Below are positions 44,541 through 54,131 of a DNA stretch of 64,000 nucleotides, one piece after another (the stretch's first letter is position 1; each line of letters starts with the position of its first letter). Made by a program: the position numbers and the translations under genes. Source of the stretch: Caballeronia sp. NK8 (GTDB lineage: Bacteria; Pseudomonadota; Gammaproteobacteria; Burkholderiales; Burkholderiaceae); the NCBI RefSeq assembly GCF_018408855.1, contig NZ_AP024327.1, positions 1 through 64,000 of the forward strand, given 5' to 3'. Below the pieces are notes generated by a model. That model was not told where the DNA came from. It did no database searches and was given only the letters and a program-made list of their open reading frames with translations.

Positions 44541-45289
44541 TGGTCGAGCACACGGCTGAGAAACTGCCGCGTGCGTTCGTTTGACGGGTTGACGAAGATT
44601 TGCTCCGGATCGCCTTGCTCTGCAATCACGCCCTTGTCCATGAACACGACGCGATCCGCCGTCTTGCGCGCAAAGCCCATTTCATGCGTGACGACGACCA
44701 TCGTCATGCCGTCGCGCGCGAGGCCGCGCATCACTTCCGTCACTTCGCCGACGAGTTCGGGATCGAGTGCGGATGTGGCTTCATCGAAGAACATGATGCC
44801 GGGTTCGACCGCCAGCGCCCGCGCAATGGCGACGCGCTGCTGCTGTCCGCCCGACAACTGGCTCGGATAATGCGATGCACGGTCCGCGAGACCCACGCGG
44901 TCGAGCGTTGCCATTGCGCGTTTGCGCGCATCGGCGGACGACATGCCGCGCGCCTTGATCAGCGCGAGGGTGACATTGCCGAGCGCGGTCTTATGCGGGA
45001 ACAAGTTGAACTGCTGAAACACCATGCCGACGTGGCCGCGAATCTCGCGCGCGCGCTTCGGATCGTGCAGGGGCACTTCGTTGACCCACACCTGGCCGGA
45101 GTCCGTCGTTTCCAGTCCGGCCATGATGCGAAGCACGGTGCTCTTGCCCGAACCGGATGCGCCGATCAGCACGAGCACTTCGCCTGCGCGCACTTCGAGA
45201 TTGATCTCGTTGAGAACGCGCGTCGCGCCGAATGCCTTGCTCACGCCCGACAGCGAAATGACGGGCTTGTTCTGGATGGAATCGCTCAC
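44537..45289 (-). CDS. Polar amino-acid ABC transporter ATP-binding protein
   Basis: A 250-residue GlnQ/HisP-type ATPase: Walker [14 protein letters not shown], signature [14 protein letters not shown], Walker [15 protein letters not shown], and the H-loop VVTHEMGFA. It overlaps the permease upstream and the IclR gene downstream by 4 bases each. It powers uptake with the two permeases and the lipoprotein receptor. Confidence 0.93.
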   Translation of the reverse strand: MSDSIQNKPVISLSGVSKAFGATRVLNEINLEVRAGEVLVLIGASGSGKSTVLRIMAGLETTDSGQVWVNEVPLHDPKRAREIRGHVGMVFQQFNLFPHKTALGNVTLALIKARGMSSADARKRAMATLDRVGLADRASHYPSQLSGGQQQRVAIARALAVEPGIMFFDEATSALDPELVGEVTEVMRGLARDGMTMVVVTHEMGFARKTADRVVFMDKGVIAEQGDPEQIFVNPSNERTRQFLSRVLDH

Positions 45290-45930
45290 GTAAGTCTCCG
45301 GCGGTCATGATGGCGCACCCATTGCGAAAGCGGGAAGCACACGACGAAATAGATCAGCGCGACGAGTCCGTAAATCTCGACCGGTTTGCCGATGCGATCC
45401 ACGATCGCCTGGCCACCGTGCATCAGTTCGGACATGCCGATCATGCTGACGATCGAGGTATCCTTGATGAGGGACAGGTATTGCCCGACGAGCGGCGGCA
45501 GCACGATGCGTCCGGTCTGCGGTAACACGACCGAGGCAAAGGTCTGCATGCGCGACAGACCGAGAATCTGCGAGACTTCCCACTGTCCCTTCGGCACTGA
45601 TTCGATGCCGGAGCGAAAGACTTCCGCGATATAAGCGCCCTGATACACGCTCAAGCCGATCACGCCCGCTGCAAAGACATCGATTGCATAGCCGAAGTAC
45701 GAGACGCCGAAGTAGATGAACATCAGCGTGATGAGTACGGGCGTACCGCGAAACAACTCCGTGTAGAGCTTCGCGATTCGGTCCGTGCCCCACGGCCCGA
45801 ACGACCGGAGCACGGCGGCGAGCAGGCCGATGAGCGTGCTCCCGACGATCGCCGCGACAGACAAGAGCAGCGTCGTCACGAGACCTTGCAGCAAAATCGA
45901 CAGACTGTTTCTCAGCAATTCAAGTGACAT
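45286..45930 (-). CDS. Amino-acid ABC transporter permease (second of pair)
   Basis: A 214-residue permease of the HisM/GlnP family with five membrane segments. The EAA loop is seen as [52 protein letters not shown] is the usual N-terminal signature. It is paired with the next permease, and the two form the heterodimeric channel. Confidence 0.92.
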   Translation of the reverse strand: MSLELLRNSLSILLQGLVTTLLLSVAAIVGSTLIGLLAAVLRSFGPWGTDRIAKLYTELFRGTPVLITLMFIYFGVSYFGYAIDVFAAGVIGLSVYQGAYIAEVFRSGIESVPKGQWEVSQILGLSRMQTFASVVLPQTGRIVLPPLVGQYLSLIKDTSIVSMIGMSELMHGGQAIVDRIGKPVEIYGLVALIYFVVCFPLSQWVRHHDRRRLT

Positions 45931-45941
45931 GACTCAATCCC

Positions 45942-46658
45942 TCATGCACGATTCGCACGCCGCAGCGTGAAACCAAGCCAACGCGCACCCGGCCTCACGA
46001 TGAGCGGCGGATGAAACATGCGTGCGCCGAGTTGACTGGCAATCCACGACAACACATTGCTCAGCACCAGATACGCGACGAGCACGACCGCGAACGTCTG
46101 GACATACAAGAGCGTGCGCGAATTGATGACGGTTGCGGTGCCGGTGAGCTCGGGCAACGCAATTGCGGACAACAGCGAAGTACCGAGCAACAACTGAATC
46201 AGATAATTGACGATGGCCGGATACACCGCACGCGCCGCCTGCGGCAACACGACCTCTTTGAAAATCTGCCCGCGTTCCAGGCCAAGAATGCCGGCTGCTT
46301 CAATCTGTCCGCGCGGCACCGATTGCATGCCCGCGCGGAACACTTCCGACAGATACGCGCCCACGTTCACGCCCAGCGCGATGACACCGGCCCAATATGC
46401 ATCGAGCGCAATGCCCATCGACGGCAAGCCGAAGAACACGATGAAAATCTGCAGCAACACCGGCGTATTGCGGATGGCTTCGACGTAAGCCCGCGCGATG
46501 AACCGCACGATGGCCGACGGCGACATGCCGGCAAGCGCCGCGATCAGACCGAGCGCGAGCGCCAGCACGAACGCCAGCATCGTGACCTGCAAGGTCAGCC
46601 AGCCCGCCTTCAGAAACTCGGGGACGTAGCCCCATAGAGTCAGCCATTGATAGCTCAT
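45942..46658 (-). CDS. Amino-acid ABC transporter permease (first of pair)
   Basis: A 238-residue permease of the same family: EAIRNTPVLLQIFIVFFGLP, then the EAA loop RAGMQSVPRGQIEAAGILGLERGQIFKEVVLPQ. The C-terminus is longer and basic (RMFHPPLIVRPGARWLGFTLRR). It lies 13 bases downstream of the binding-protein gene. Confidence 0.92.
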   Translation of the reverse strand: MSYQWLTLWGYVPEFLKAGWLTLQVTMLAFVLALALGLIAALAGMSPSAIVRFIARAYVEAIRNTPVLLQIFIVFFGLPSMGIALDAYWAGVIALGVNVGAYLSEVFRAGMQSVPRGQIEAAGILGLERGQIFKEVVLPQAARAVYPAIVNYLIQLLLGTSLLSAIALPELTGTATVINSRTLLYVQTFAVVLVAYLVLSNVLSWIASQLGARMFHPPLIVRPGARWLGFTLRRANRA

Positions 46659-46671
46659 CTGCGCCTCCGCT

Positions 46672-47523
46672 TCAGAACTGCGGATTGAGCGGATATCTCG
46701 GATCGACGCCGAACCACTTCTTGTACAACTGCGCGTTTAGTTTCGATGCATTGACGTTGAACAGGAACAGGTTCAGATAGTTGAGCCACGCCTGGTCACC
46801 CGCCTTCACGCCGAACGCGTTGTACTCGAGCGGCACGAGTGCTTCGTTCGTTACGGCCAGTTCCGGATCGAGCTTCGCCTGATACGCAAGGAAGTTGTTG
46901 TCCTCGATCATCGCATCGGCCTGGCCCTGCTTGACCGCGAGAATGGCCGCCTGCGAACTGTCATATTCCTGAATCTTGACGGGGATGCCCATCGAGCGGA
47001 CTTCGTCGCCGTTGGTCGAGCCTTTGACCGTGGCGATGGTGCGCCCGCTCATGTCCTTCGCCGACTGGATGCCGCTGCTCTTCTTCACGAGCATCGCTTC
47101 GCTGGCGACAACGTACGGCGACGTGAATTCGACGACCTTCGCGCGTTCGAGGTTGCGCGTGAAGTTGCAGAACACGACATCGACCTTGGCGGTCTGTAGA
47201 TTCGGGATGCGGTTCGCGCTGGTCGTGTTCACGACCTCGAGCTTCACGCCCATTTGCTTGGCGAGCTCCTTGGCGAGGTCGACGTCGTAGCCGTCCGGAT
47301 TGCCGTCTTTGTCGTAAAAGCCGAACGGCGCGAACGTGAGGCAGTCGCCGACACGCAGCGTGCCGCGCTGGAGCACGGCTTGAAGCGTCGATGCAGGCGC
47401 CGCTGCCGATGAACCCTGCTCGGGCGTCGCCACTTTGGTGCAGGCGGAGAGCGCGAGCAGTCCGCTCACGGCGGTTGCGGCGAACAGCATGGCGGCTTTC
47501 GCGCCCTTGGTGGCGAGCTTCAT
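46672..47523 (-). CDS. Amino-acid-binding lipoprotein of the ABC transporter
   Basis: A 283-residue SBP_bac_3 receptor. The signal ends in the lipobox ALSAC. The mature protein starts with a short linker, then LRVGDCLTFAPFGFYDKDGNPDGYDVDLAKELAKQMGVKL, the standard opening of polar amino-acid receptors, and later FCNFTRNLERAKVVEFTSPY. It is the first gene of the operon. The ligand cannot be read from the sequence; a cationic or dicarboxylic amino acid is common in this family. Confidence 0.92.
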   Translation of the reverse strand: MKLATKGAKAAMLFAATAVSGLLALSACTKVATPEQGSSAAAPASTLQAVLQRGTLRVGDCLTFAPFGFYDKDGNPDGYDVDLAKELAKQMGVKLEVVNTTSANRIPNLQTAKVDVVFCNFTRNLERAKVVEFTSPYVVASEAMLVKKSSGIQSAKDMSGRTIATVKGSTNGDEVRSMGIPVKIQEYDSSQAAILAVKQGQADAMIEDNNFLAYQAKLDPELAVTNEALVPLEYNAFGVKAGDQAWLNYLNLFLFNVNASKLNAQLYKKWFGVDPRYPLNPQF

Positions 47524-47580
47524 GTTCAGATCCTGATTTAGGGGTTGGACTGAGAAACCGCTTCCGTCGAAGCGCTACAG

Positions 47581-47598
47581 TGTCCGATATATCGGACA
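47581..47598. promoter_or_regulatory. 18-bp palindrome, probable IclR operator
   Basis: TGTCCGATATATCGGACA is a perfect 18-bp palindrome 58 bases upstream of the ABC operon start. IclR-type operators commonly have this TGT-CG/CG-ACA shape, and the last gene of the operon encodes an IclR protein. The 7-bp arms TGTCCGA/TCGGACA are the same as in the parS array at 2256-2678, but the centre is TATA instead of AT. Confidence 0.7.
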
Positions 47599-47907
47599 GT
47601 TATCTGGTGAGCCGGATTGTTGTCGAAGTGTTGGACGCTAAAAAGGGCCGTGCAAGCCGCCAGAACCCTTATTGCTTCGAGAATTTTGTTGGGCTAGCTA
47701 AAACGTGCAGCGTTCACGTGTTCGTCCGCGAAGCGCAACGATTTTTTGATCCACAGTGGGACGTTGAGCTACGGTCGATGATGCCAACGTGAATTCAAAT
47801 GGCGGGAGGAGCGGCCTGGAACGCTCCGCTCCTCTACCCGACAGATTTGACTGCGTAAGCGGCTTGCGAGACCACCGTGCGCCATCCGCGCCGGTAAGCT
47901 CTGCACG
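47599..47907. other. Intergenic, no gene seen
   Basis: Between the ABC operon promoter and the 3' end of the second glycosidase gene there is no reading frame with coding character on either strand. I see no strong hairpin or repeat here. It probably holds the -35/-10 of the ABC operon near its left end. Confidence 0.4.
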
Positions 47908-49005
47908 CTATCTGGGGTGGTTCGCGATGAAGTTCTTGACTGCCGTGTACGCAGCTTTCTTCGTCTTGCCGTCGCTTTGCAACATCCCGTAATTTCCTTC
48001 CTGGGAGTCGTACAACTCGAAGCCCTGGACGGACTGGACGTTGTATTTCGACGCCTGCGTGTAGTACTGCAGCATCATCAGGTTGCCGGTCAGGTAGGAG
48101 GCGATGGCGTCATTCGTGCCGTATTCGGGACGCACGCCGTACTCGTTGATCCAGACCGGTCTGCCAAACGAACTGATAATACCGAGGATGTCATGGCATC
48201 CCGTGCCGCCGCAGGCATTAGTGATGTCGCCTTGATCGGAGTACCAGTGCCATGCGGTGATGTCCCAGCTGACCGTCGGGTGACCGTGCGTCCCGTCGGG
48301 CTGCGAGCCGTCAAGGAGCATTTGAAAAAACGCAATATGCTTCCACGTTCCATCGACGATGATCTTTGCCGAACTGTCGACCGATTTCACACCTGCGATC
48401 ATGCCGCGAATAACACCGCGCGCGATCATGAACGGCTGGTTACTGTACTGATACCACACGTTGCCGTCGTAGTTTCCGGCCAGCGCGGCTGAGTCCAGCT
48501 CATTCGCAACTTCGTAGTACGCGTACTTGTACGTCTGCGCCGTCTGCTGACCCATCGTGTAACCGGCGTTGTAGGCCGCTTCCTCGGTATCGAAGCCCAG
48601 GCCGAGCAGCATCACCGGATACACCTGAACGCCGCCTGCCGCAAACTGCTTGGCAACGGTCGCGAGCACCTTGGCCGATCCCAGGCTGTACACGTCGTTG
48701 CGGAAAATCTTTACGCCGAGGTCTTGCAATTGCGACAACTGCGTTGCGTAGGGCGTGTTGTCGTACGCGCCGCCGTTGGTGATGTGACCGTTCATGCCAT
48801 AAAAGATCGAACCGGTGGTGGCGGCTTTTGCGGTCGCCTCGGGCGTATCGGCGGCCTTGACCGTCGCAGCATCAACGGTGCCTTCGCTTCCGCCGCCGCA
48901 AGCCGCGAGCATCAGGCTTGCGCCGACCACAACTGCGACAGCCGAGAACTTGCCGAGAGAGAATTGGCCGAGAAAAAGATTGCTTATTTTCTTTTTAAAT
49001 ATCAT
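47908..49005 (-). CDS. Lipoprotein, clan-A-like glycoside hydrolase (paralogue 2)
   Basis: A 365-residue exported lipoprotein, lipobox MLAACG with Cys36 after a basic head (MIFKKK). A short Ala/Thr linker leads to a catalytic domain clearly homologous to the gene at 21457-22707: both have YG-NGH--GGAYD, QLSQLQDLG, DITAWHWYS-QGDITNACGGTGCH and WINE-GVRP-YGT. The predicted acid/base is Glu169 (YYEVANELD) and the nucleophile Glu288 (VWINEYGV). The linker is much shorter than in paralogue 1. Substrate unknown, probably an extracellular polysaccharide. Confidence 0.77.
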   Translation of the reverse strand: MIFKKKISNLFLGQFSLGKFSAVAVVVGASLMLAACGGGSEGTVDAATVKAADTPEATAKAATTGSIFYGMNGHITNGGAYDNTPYATQLSQLQDLGVKIFRNDVYSLGSAKVLATVAKQFAAGGVQVYPVMLLGLGFDTEEAAYNAGYTMGQQTAQTYKYAYYEVANELDSAALAGNYDGNVWYQYSNQPFMIARGVIRGMIAGVKSVDSSAKIIVDGTWKHIAFFQMLLDGSQPDGTHGHPTVSWDITAWHWYSDQGDITNACGGTGCHDILGIISSFGRPVWINEYGVRPEYGTNDAIASYLTGNLMMLQYYTQASKYNVQSVQGFELYDSQEGNYGMLQSDGKTKKAAYTAVKNFIANHPR

Positions 49006-49571
49006 GGTGATTAGTAATCCAAATTAAATGCGTCATTCTGTTTCGACGCCGGACTGGTGACTTTAGGGCCCTGATCCAGTCATCGGTTGTCGATGTAATC
49101 AGGAACCGAACCCAAAAAAGCTGCCGCCGTCAGTACGTAAATATTCAAACGGACTGGACGCGACTGTGGCCCGGCGCGAGTCTGCGCGGGAGGCCGTGTA
49201 ATGGATCAGTGCATCGGCGCGCACGCGCTCTTGCGTTTCGGAAAAGTCGACAGAGACGGGACAAACTTACCGAATTTGTCTGACCTTATAAGCGCTTTTA
49301 CGGCAAAGCCTACGGATTTCTTTAATTGGTATGAGGAACTTAAGGGCGGCGCGCCACGTTTGTGCGAATCGATAGGTAATAGTTACCTTGAATAGGTTTG
49401 GGAACCAGATGACTACAGGAGGACAACGGACTGGTCGATCAGCGGCGCATCTAGTTCAAATCAGAACTCGTGGTCGCGCGCCTTTTTTGCTTCTGGCGCT
49501 CTCAATCTCACGTCAGTGCAGCGAAGTAGATATTCGGAATCCTGATTAAAATCCCCGTGTGGAGTGGGTGA
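49006..49571. other. Intergenic, relatively AT-rich
   Basis: This 0.57 kb carries the promoter of the second glycosidase at its left end. A 64-codon frame at 49201-49395 has GGAGG near its ATG but no recognisable content (MDQCIGAHALLRFGKVDRDG at its start), so I do not call it a gene. GC is lower here than in the neighbours, which together with the LysR remnant to the right suggests decayed or inserted DNA. Confidence 0.35.
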
Positions 49572-49787
49572 CGTTTTATCAGGTCTTGGACCCGCTTAGT
49601 TGACTTACTGAGACGTGTTCCGTCAATTAGCGACGCCTCGCTGGTACAGATCGATTTGGAGGATGCTGCGATGGAGGATCTGTCGTTCTGGGCGGTGATG
49701 CCGAGCGGGCGCTACGTTCCAAACAGGGTGAACGTGTTCCGCGACGCGCTTCGAAATCAGATCGCCGAACTCAGCGAACAACGCTGA
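49572..49787 (+). pseudogene. Truncated LysR regulator (C-terminal fragment)
   Basis: The frame that opens after a TGA at 49569-49571 and ends in TGA at 49785-49787 reads near its end DASLVQIDLEDAAMEDLSFW and AVMPSGRYVPNRVNVFRDAL. This is the familiar C-terminus of LysR effector domains (L-P-x-W, then WAVYPSGRYVPPRVRAFIDFL). The helix-turn-helix and most of the effector domain are missing, and no start with a full domain exists. It is a relic of a regulator lost by deletion. Confidence 0.55.
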
Positions 49788-49861
49788 CGCTCTCTCGTGG
49801 AACGGCGTCCTTACCTTGAGGCTCAGCCGGTGGATGCAACACGAAAAATTGCCGATTCCGT

Positions 49862-49906
49862 CGACGCAGGCTGTCGAACCACAAGCAAGCCCGACAGCCT
49901 GCGTCG
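49862..49906. terminator. Strong hairpin before the BON gene 3' end
   Basis: CGACGCAGGCTGTCG (49862-49876) and CGACAGCCTGCGTCG (49892-49906) are perfect 15-bp inverted repeats around a 15-base loop. It lies between the LysR remnant and the convergent BON gene, whose stop is 51 bases away. There is no T-run. It may terminate the BON transcript or be a small repeat element. Confidence 0.45.
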
Positions 49907-49956
49907 TTCACGAAGCGGTAATGTGCGTGCGATAAGCCGTCACGCTGAAGCCGGTT

Positions 49957-50298
49957 TCAATGCCCGGCTTCTTCCACCGTCAGATTGTTGGTTACCGACG
50001 ACACGCCGGGTACGCCCTCGGCTATTTTCCCTGCGGCATCTATCTGTTTCTGATCGGGCGCCATCCCGACCAGCGTAACCTTGCCGCTGCGAGCGACAGC
50101 ATGAATATCGGCCGACTCCAAACCCTTTTGCTTGTACAGCGCGGTCTGAACCTGCTTCGCGAGTTGCCGGTTAGCGGCTCTGCCGGATGATTTCGAAGAA
50201 GTCGCTGCGCCTGTCTCTTGCGCACCAACCACGGGCACGGTCGCGATGATCGCGCCGATGGAAATCGCCGCGGCAAGGAAGATGTTCGTGGATTTCAT
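49957..50298 (-). CDS. BON-domain periplasmic protein
   Basis: A 113-residue exported protein: signal peptide cleaved near VVGA-QE, a Ser/Gly-rich linker, and one BON domain (QLAKQVQTALYKQKGLESADIH, then ARSGKVTLVGMAPDQKQID and GVSSVTNNLTV). BON domains bind phospholipid or help keep the envelope stable, as in OsmY. GAGG precedes the ATG. It stands alone and is often stress-induced in related bacteria. Confidence 0.85.
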   Translation of the reverse strand: MKSTNIFLAAAISIGAIIATVPVVGAQETGAATSSKSSGRAANRQLAKQVQTALYKQKGLESADIHAVARSGKVTLVGMAPDQKQIDAAGKIAEGVPGVSSVTNNLTVEEAGH

Positions 50299-50885
50299 TT
50301 CTTTTCCTCAGGTAAAAGTAGTAAGACGGGAGGAGAAACGCAAAGAACACCGGTCAACCGCGCGTACGAAAAAAATGCGCAAACCGGCAGTCGTGACCTG
50401 CGGCACTGCATCTACATTGTAAGCATGGAGGCATTGTGTTTGCGGCGTCAAAATTTCCTCTACTGCTCAGTTCGTAACGCAATCATCCGCGTTCAGCCGT
50501 GCTATTCAGAAAAAAAGTGCGCGGAGACAAAGCCGTGCGCGTCGAGACAGTAAAAGGGCGAGTTGGCTCGGCCAACGACTTCTCCCGATGAAGCGGCGCA
50601 ATGCCGATTCCTGTACCCCATCAGTCGATGTAGCCGTTCATCGAATCGCACCCAGCCAAGCACGGATCGCATTCGATTCGAATTGCGAGCCAAGCGGCCT
50701 CGACGATCCGACCGGCCCAAAAATCACCGGCGGCGGTGTCGCTTCGTCATCGCGTTTGACGATGGTGCCTTTCCCAAAAAGCAGGTACAGCGCGGCCCGT
50801 CTGGCGCATGATGCTCGCACAACATTGACTCGCCGAACGAAGGCGTGCCTTCCCGAACGGCGCATTGACGGAGTGAGACGAAGCG
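50299..50885. other. Intergenic before the leuCDB-like cluster
   Basis: This 0.59-kb stretch shows no supported gene. It must contain the BON promoter at the left and the promoter of the leuC-like cluster at the right. Several short frames cross it on both strands without recognisable content. I see no strong dyad that could be named as a LysR site. Confidence 0.4.
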
Positions 50886-52316
50886 ATGCAACTCGAACAA
50901 GGGGTGGGTGGTCCACAGACTCTTTACGACAAGATCTGGAAAAGTCACCGGGTGATGTCGCGCAACGACGGACAGGATCTGCTGTACATCGACCGGCATT
51001 TTATTCATGACGTCACCGCGCAATCCTTCGATCTGTTGCGCCAGCGCGGGATCAAGCCGCGCTCCCCCGAGCGAATCTTCGGTACGGCAGACCACTACGT
51101 TTCCAGCGCGGCAAACGACATGTCGGCGGTAACCGACCCCGAGCGGCGCGCCATGATCGAGGCCCTGCAGCGTGACGCAGCCGAGTCGAGCATCACCTTG
51201 TTCGACATGGACGATTCGCGTCGCGGCATCGTCCACGTAGTCGGGCCCGAGCAAGGTTTGAGTCTGCCCGGCATGACCGTCGTCTGTGCCGACAGTCACA
51301 CTTCGACACACGGTGCAATGGGCGCGCTCGCGTTCGGTATCGGTGCAACCGAGGTGGCTCATGTGCTCGCCACGCAATGCCTGTGGCAACGCAAGTCGAG
51401 CAACATGCGCGTCACTCTCGATGGCACGCCGGGCCCGGGTGTCACCGCCAAAGACCTGATCCTCGCCGTGATCGCGCGAATCGGCGTGGCCGGCGCTGTG
51501 GGCCATGTCATCGAGTACGCAGGCTCCGCCATCGCGGGTCTCTCGATGGAAGGTCGGTTGACGCTGTGCAACATGACCATCGAGGCCGGTGGCCGTGCCG
51601 GCATGATCGCGCCAGACAACACCACTTTCGCGTATCTGGCTCAGCGTCCCTACGCTCCCAAGGGCGAGCGTTGGGATCGCGCGATGGCGCACTGGCGCAA
51701 GTTGTTCACGGACGCCGACGCGACCTTCGACCGGGAGGTGCATATCGACGTTGCCGGGATCGCTCCGATGGTGACCTGGGGCACGACACCGGAATACGCC
51801 TGCGCCATCGACCGGCGCGTCCCCGATCCGGCGCTGCAGGCGGACCCCGATCTGCGCGCCGCGATGTCGAGGGCGCTCGACTACATGGGATTGGCCCCGA
51901 ACGAGGCGCTGGAAGGCGTGGCGATCGACCGGGTGTTCATCGGTTCGTGCACGAACGGGCGCATCGAGGATATGCGCAGCGCGGCCGAGGTCGCGCGGGG
52001 CCGCCATATCGCATCGGGCGTCGAGGCATGGGTGGTGCCGGGCTCGCACGAGGTACGAGCGCAGGCCGAGGCCGAAGGACTGGACCGCGTGTTCAAGGAA
52101 GCCGGTTTCCAGTGGCGTTTCCCAGGCTGCTCGATGTGCCTTGCAACCAACGGCGATATCGCCGCGCCCGGGCAGCGTTGCGCCTCCACATCAAATCGCA
52201 ATTTCGTGGGCCGTCAAGGGCCGGGCGTGCGCACGCATCTGATGAGTCCGGCTATGGCGGCTGCCGCTGCTGTGACAGGACGTCTGATCGATGTGCGCCG
52301 CCTCCTGGGAGCATGA
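50886..52316 (+). CDS. LeuC-like aconitase-family dehydratase, large subunit
   Basis: A 476-residue homologue of the 3-isopropylmalate dehydratase large subunit. The [4Fe-4S] ligands are Cys355 (IGSCTN), Cys415 and Cys418 (PGCSMC). [20 protein letters not shown] and [15 protein letters not shown] are conserved. It reads as a divergent paralogue, with changes such as [15 protein letters not shown] and an altered N-terminus, and sits with transport and catabolic genes rather than other leucine genes. It probably hydrates and dehydrates a substituted malate or maleate in a degradation pathway (inference). The LeuD-like gene starts one base after its stop. Confidence 0.85.
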   Translation: MQLEQGVGGPQTLYDKIWKSHRVMSRNDGQDLLYIDRHFIHDVTAQSFDLLRQRGIKPRSPERIFGTADHYVSSAANDMSAVTDPERRAMIEALQRDAAESSITLFDMDDSRRGIVHVVGPEQGLSLPGMTVVCADSHTSTHGAMGALAFGIGATEVAHVLATQCLWQRKSSNMRVTLDGTPGPGVTAKDLILAVIARIGVAGAVGHVIEYAGSAIAGLSMEGRLTLCNMTIEAGGRAGMIAPDNTTFAYLAQRPYAPKGERWDRAMAHWRKLFTDADATFDREVHIDVAGIAPMVTWGTTPEYACAIDRRVPDPALQADPDLRAAMSRALDYMGLAPNEALEGVAIDRVFIGSCTNGRIEDMRSAAEVARGRHIASGVEAWVVPGSHEVRAQAEAEGLDRVFKEAGFQWRFPGCSMCLATNGDIAAPGQRCASTSNRNFVGRQGPGVRTHLMSPAMAAAAAVTGRLIDVRRLLGA

Positions 52317-52317
52317 G

Positions 52318-52914
52318 ATGGAAAGCCTGACTCACCTCGATGCAGTCGCAGCCCCGATCGTCGTCATCAATTGCGATACCGATCAGATTCTGCCGGCGCG
52401 CTTCCTGCAAAAACCCCGCTCCGACGATTTCGGTCAGTTCCTTTTTCGTGCACTGCGCTTTGACGCAGACGGCGCCGAAAAGCCCGAGTTCGTGCTTAAC
52501 CAGGCGCCGTTTCGCGACTCGCGCATCGTGGTGGCGAACCACAACTTCGGTTGCGGCTCTTCGCGTGAGCACGCTGTCTGGGCGCTGTACGACTACGGAA
52601 TCCGGGCGGTGATCGCCCCAAGCTTCGGCGATATCTTCTTCATCAACTGCCTGAAGAACGGGCTGCTTCCCATCGTGCTGCCGGAGAGCGTGGTTCTTCC
52701 GCTTCTGGAAAGCCTGACCAATAAGGCGGGTAGCCGAATCTCCATCGACGTGCGTGCCCAGACGGTGACATTACCCGACGGCACCTCGCATGCGTTCGAG
52801 ATGGAGCCCTTCGCCAAGGAGTGCCTGCTGCGTGGCATGGACGAGATCGATTACACGCTTTCGCATCGAGACCGCATTGATGCATTCGAGCGCAACCGTG
52901 CCGACGCTTATTGA
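52318..52914 (+). CDS. LeuD-like dehydratase, small subunit
   Basis: A 198-residue swivel-domain subunit. NTDQIL-type CDTDQILPARFL and NHNFGCGSSREHAVWALYDYG are the LeuD signatures; the latter holds the substrate-contacting loop. It pairs with the LeuC-like subunit directly upstream to build the aconitase active site. Length is close to LeuD (about 200-215). Confidence 0.87.
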   Translation: MESLTHLDAVAAPIVVINCDTDQILPARFLQKPRSDDFGQFLFRALRFDADGAEKPEFVLNQAPFRDSRIVVANHNFGCGSSREHAVWALYDYGIRAVIAPSFGDIFFINCLKNGLLPIVLPESVVLPLLESLTNKAGSRISIDVRAQTVTLPDGTSHAFEMEPFAKECLLRGMDEIDYTLSHRDRIDAFERNRADAY

Positions 52915-52951
52915 GGCGCGCGCTTTCTAAAACGACCCTGGAGGAGTTCAG

Positions 52952-54022
52952 ATGAAGATTGCAGTCATGCCCGGTGATGGTATCGGTCCGGAAGTAGTGG
53001 CACAGGCTCTCAAAGTGCTGCACGTCGTGGCACCTCAAGCCGAGATTCAAGAGGCGCACATCGGCGAGGCCGGAATCCAGGCGCACGGCGTGCCGCTTCC
53101 GGAGCCTACGCTTGACGTGGCGCGCAAGGCCGACGCCATTCTGTTTGGTGCGGTAGGCGTAGCTGACGAGGCAGAGATTCCCCGCGAGCGTCGACCCGGA
53201 ACGGGTCTGTTGCAACTGCGCGAAGCGCTCACGCTGTACGCAAACTTCCGTCCGGCCTATATGTTCCCGGAATTGATTGGCGCTTCGACCCTGCGGCCGG
53301 AAGTCGTTGACGGACTCGACATCGTCATCGTTCGTGAGCTGAACGGCGATGCTTATTTCGGTCAGCCGCGCGGATTCGAAACCAACGCAGCAGGGGAGCG
53401 CGTGGGTTTCAACACGATGCGTTATTCGGAGTCAGAGGTTGAACGCGTCGCGCACGCGGCCTTTCGAGCGGCGCGTCGCCGTCACCACAAGCTGTGCTCG
53501 GTGGACAAGGCCAACGTGCTGGAAGCGAGTCAGTTGTGGCGCGAAACGGTCACTCGCGTTGGGCGAGACTACCCGGACGTCGAACTAAGCCATCTCTTCG
53601 TGGACGCGGCTGCCATGATGCTGATGCGCCGACCCAAGCAGTTCGATGTGATCGTTACGGGCAATCTGTTCGGCGATATTCTGTCGGACGCCGCGGCCAT
53701 GTTGACCGGATCGATCGGTATGCTGCCCTCGGCTTCGCTAGGGTACGACCGCAAAGGGCTGTACGAGCCCGTGCATGGCTCGGCACCGGATATTGCGGGC
53801 AAGGACATCGCCAATCCGCTTGCCGCCATCCTGTCGCTTGCGATGATGCTGCGCGAAAGCTTCGAGATGGAGGACGCTGCGGGCCGCGTCGAGCGGGCAG
53901 TGCGAGCGGTGCTGTCCGCCGGCTACCGCACCGCCGACATCTACCAGGACGGCACCCGAAGCGTCGGCACCCGTGACATGGGTGACGCAGTGGTCGAAGC
54001 CCTGCACAAAGAAGTCGTTTAG
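52952..54022 (+). CDS. LeuB-like beta-decarboxylating dehydrogenase
   Basis: A 356-residue homologue of isopropylmalate dehydrogenase. It has [10 protein letters not shown] at the N-terminus, the substrate arginines around [16 protein letters not shown], the metal site [17 protein letters not shown], and the NAD loop [19 protein letters not shown]. The family oxidises and decarboxylates 3-substituted malates to 2-keto acids. GGAGG lies upstream. Its place after the LeuCD-like subunits and before the ABC genes suggests a catabolic 2-substituted-malate module; the true substrate is unknown. Confidence 0.87.
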   Translation: MKIAVMPGDGIGPEVVAQALKVLHVVAPQAEIQEAHIGEAGIQAHGVPLPEPTLDVARKADAILFGAVGVADEAEIPRERRPGTGLLQLREALTLYANFRPAYMFPELIGASTLRPEVVDGLDIVIVRELNGDAYFGQPRGFETNAAGERVGFNTMRYSESEVERVAHAAFRAARRRHHKLCSVDKANVLEASQLWRETVTRVGRDYPDVELSHLFVDAAAMMLMRRPKQFDVIVTGNLFGDILSDAAAMLTGSIGMLPSASLGYDRKGLYEPVHGSAPDIAGKDIANPLAAILSLAMMLRESFEMEDAAGRVERAVRAVLSAGYRTADIYQDGTRSVGTRDMGDAVVEALHKEVV

Positions 54023-54131
54023 GGCGGATCGCGCCTTGGGTCGGCTGGCATCCCGGCGTCCCGATCACAAAGTGCCAGTCCGTCCAAGGCAGTTGTTCGC
54101 ACCAACATCCCTAGAAAGGGAGGAGACAACC

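Noticed and set aside
49201..49395. A 64-codon plus-strand frame with a GGAGG-like leader
   Set aside because: No similarity to any family I know, odd composition, and it lies in a decayed low-GC segment; not enough to call a gene.
50502..50720. A 72-codon minus-strand frame before the leuC-like gene
   Set aside because: No motif or ribosome site, and other frames overlap it; treated as intergenic.
50886..54022. Reading leuC, leuD and leuB homologues as the leucine biosynthesis operon
   Set aside because: No leuA, asd or other usual neighbours; the proteins look divergent and are embedded in transport and catabolic genes. Not excluded, but the less likely reading.
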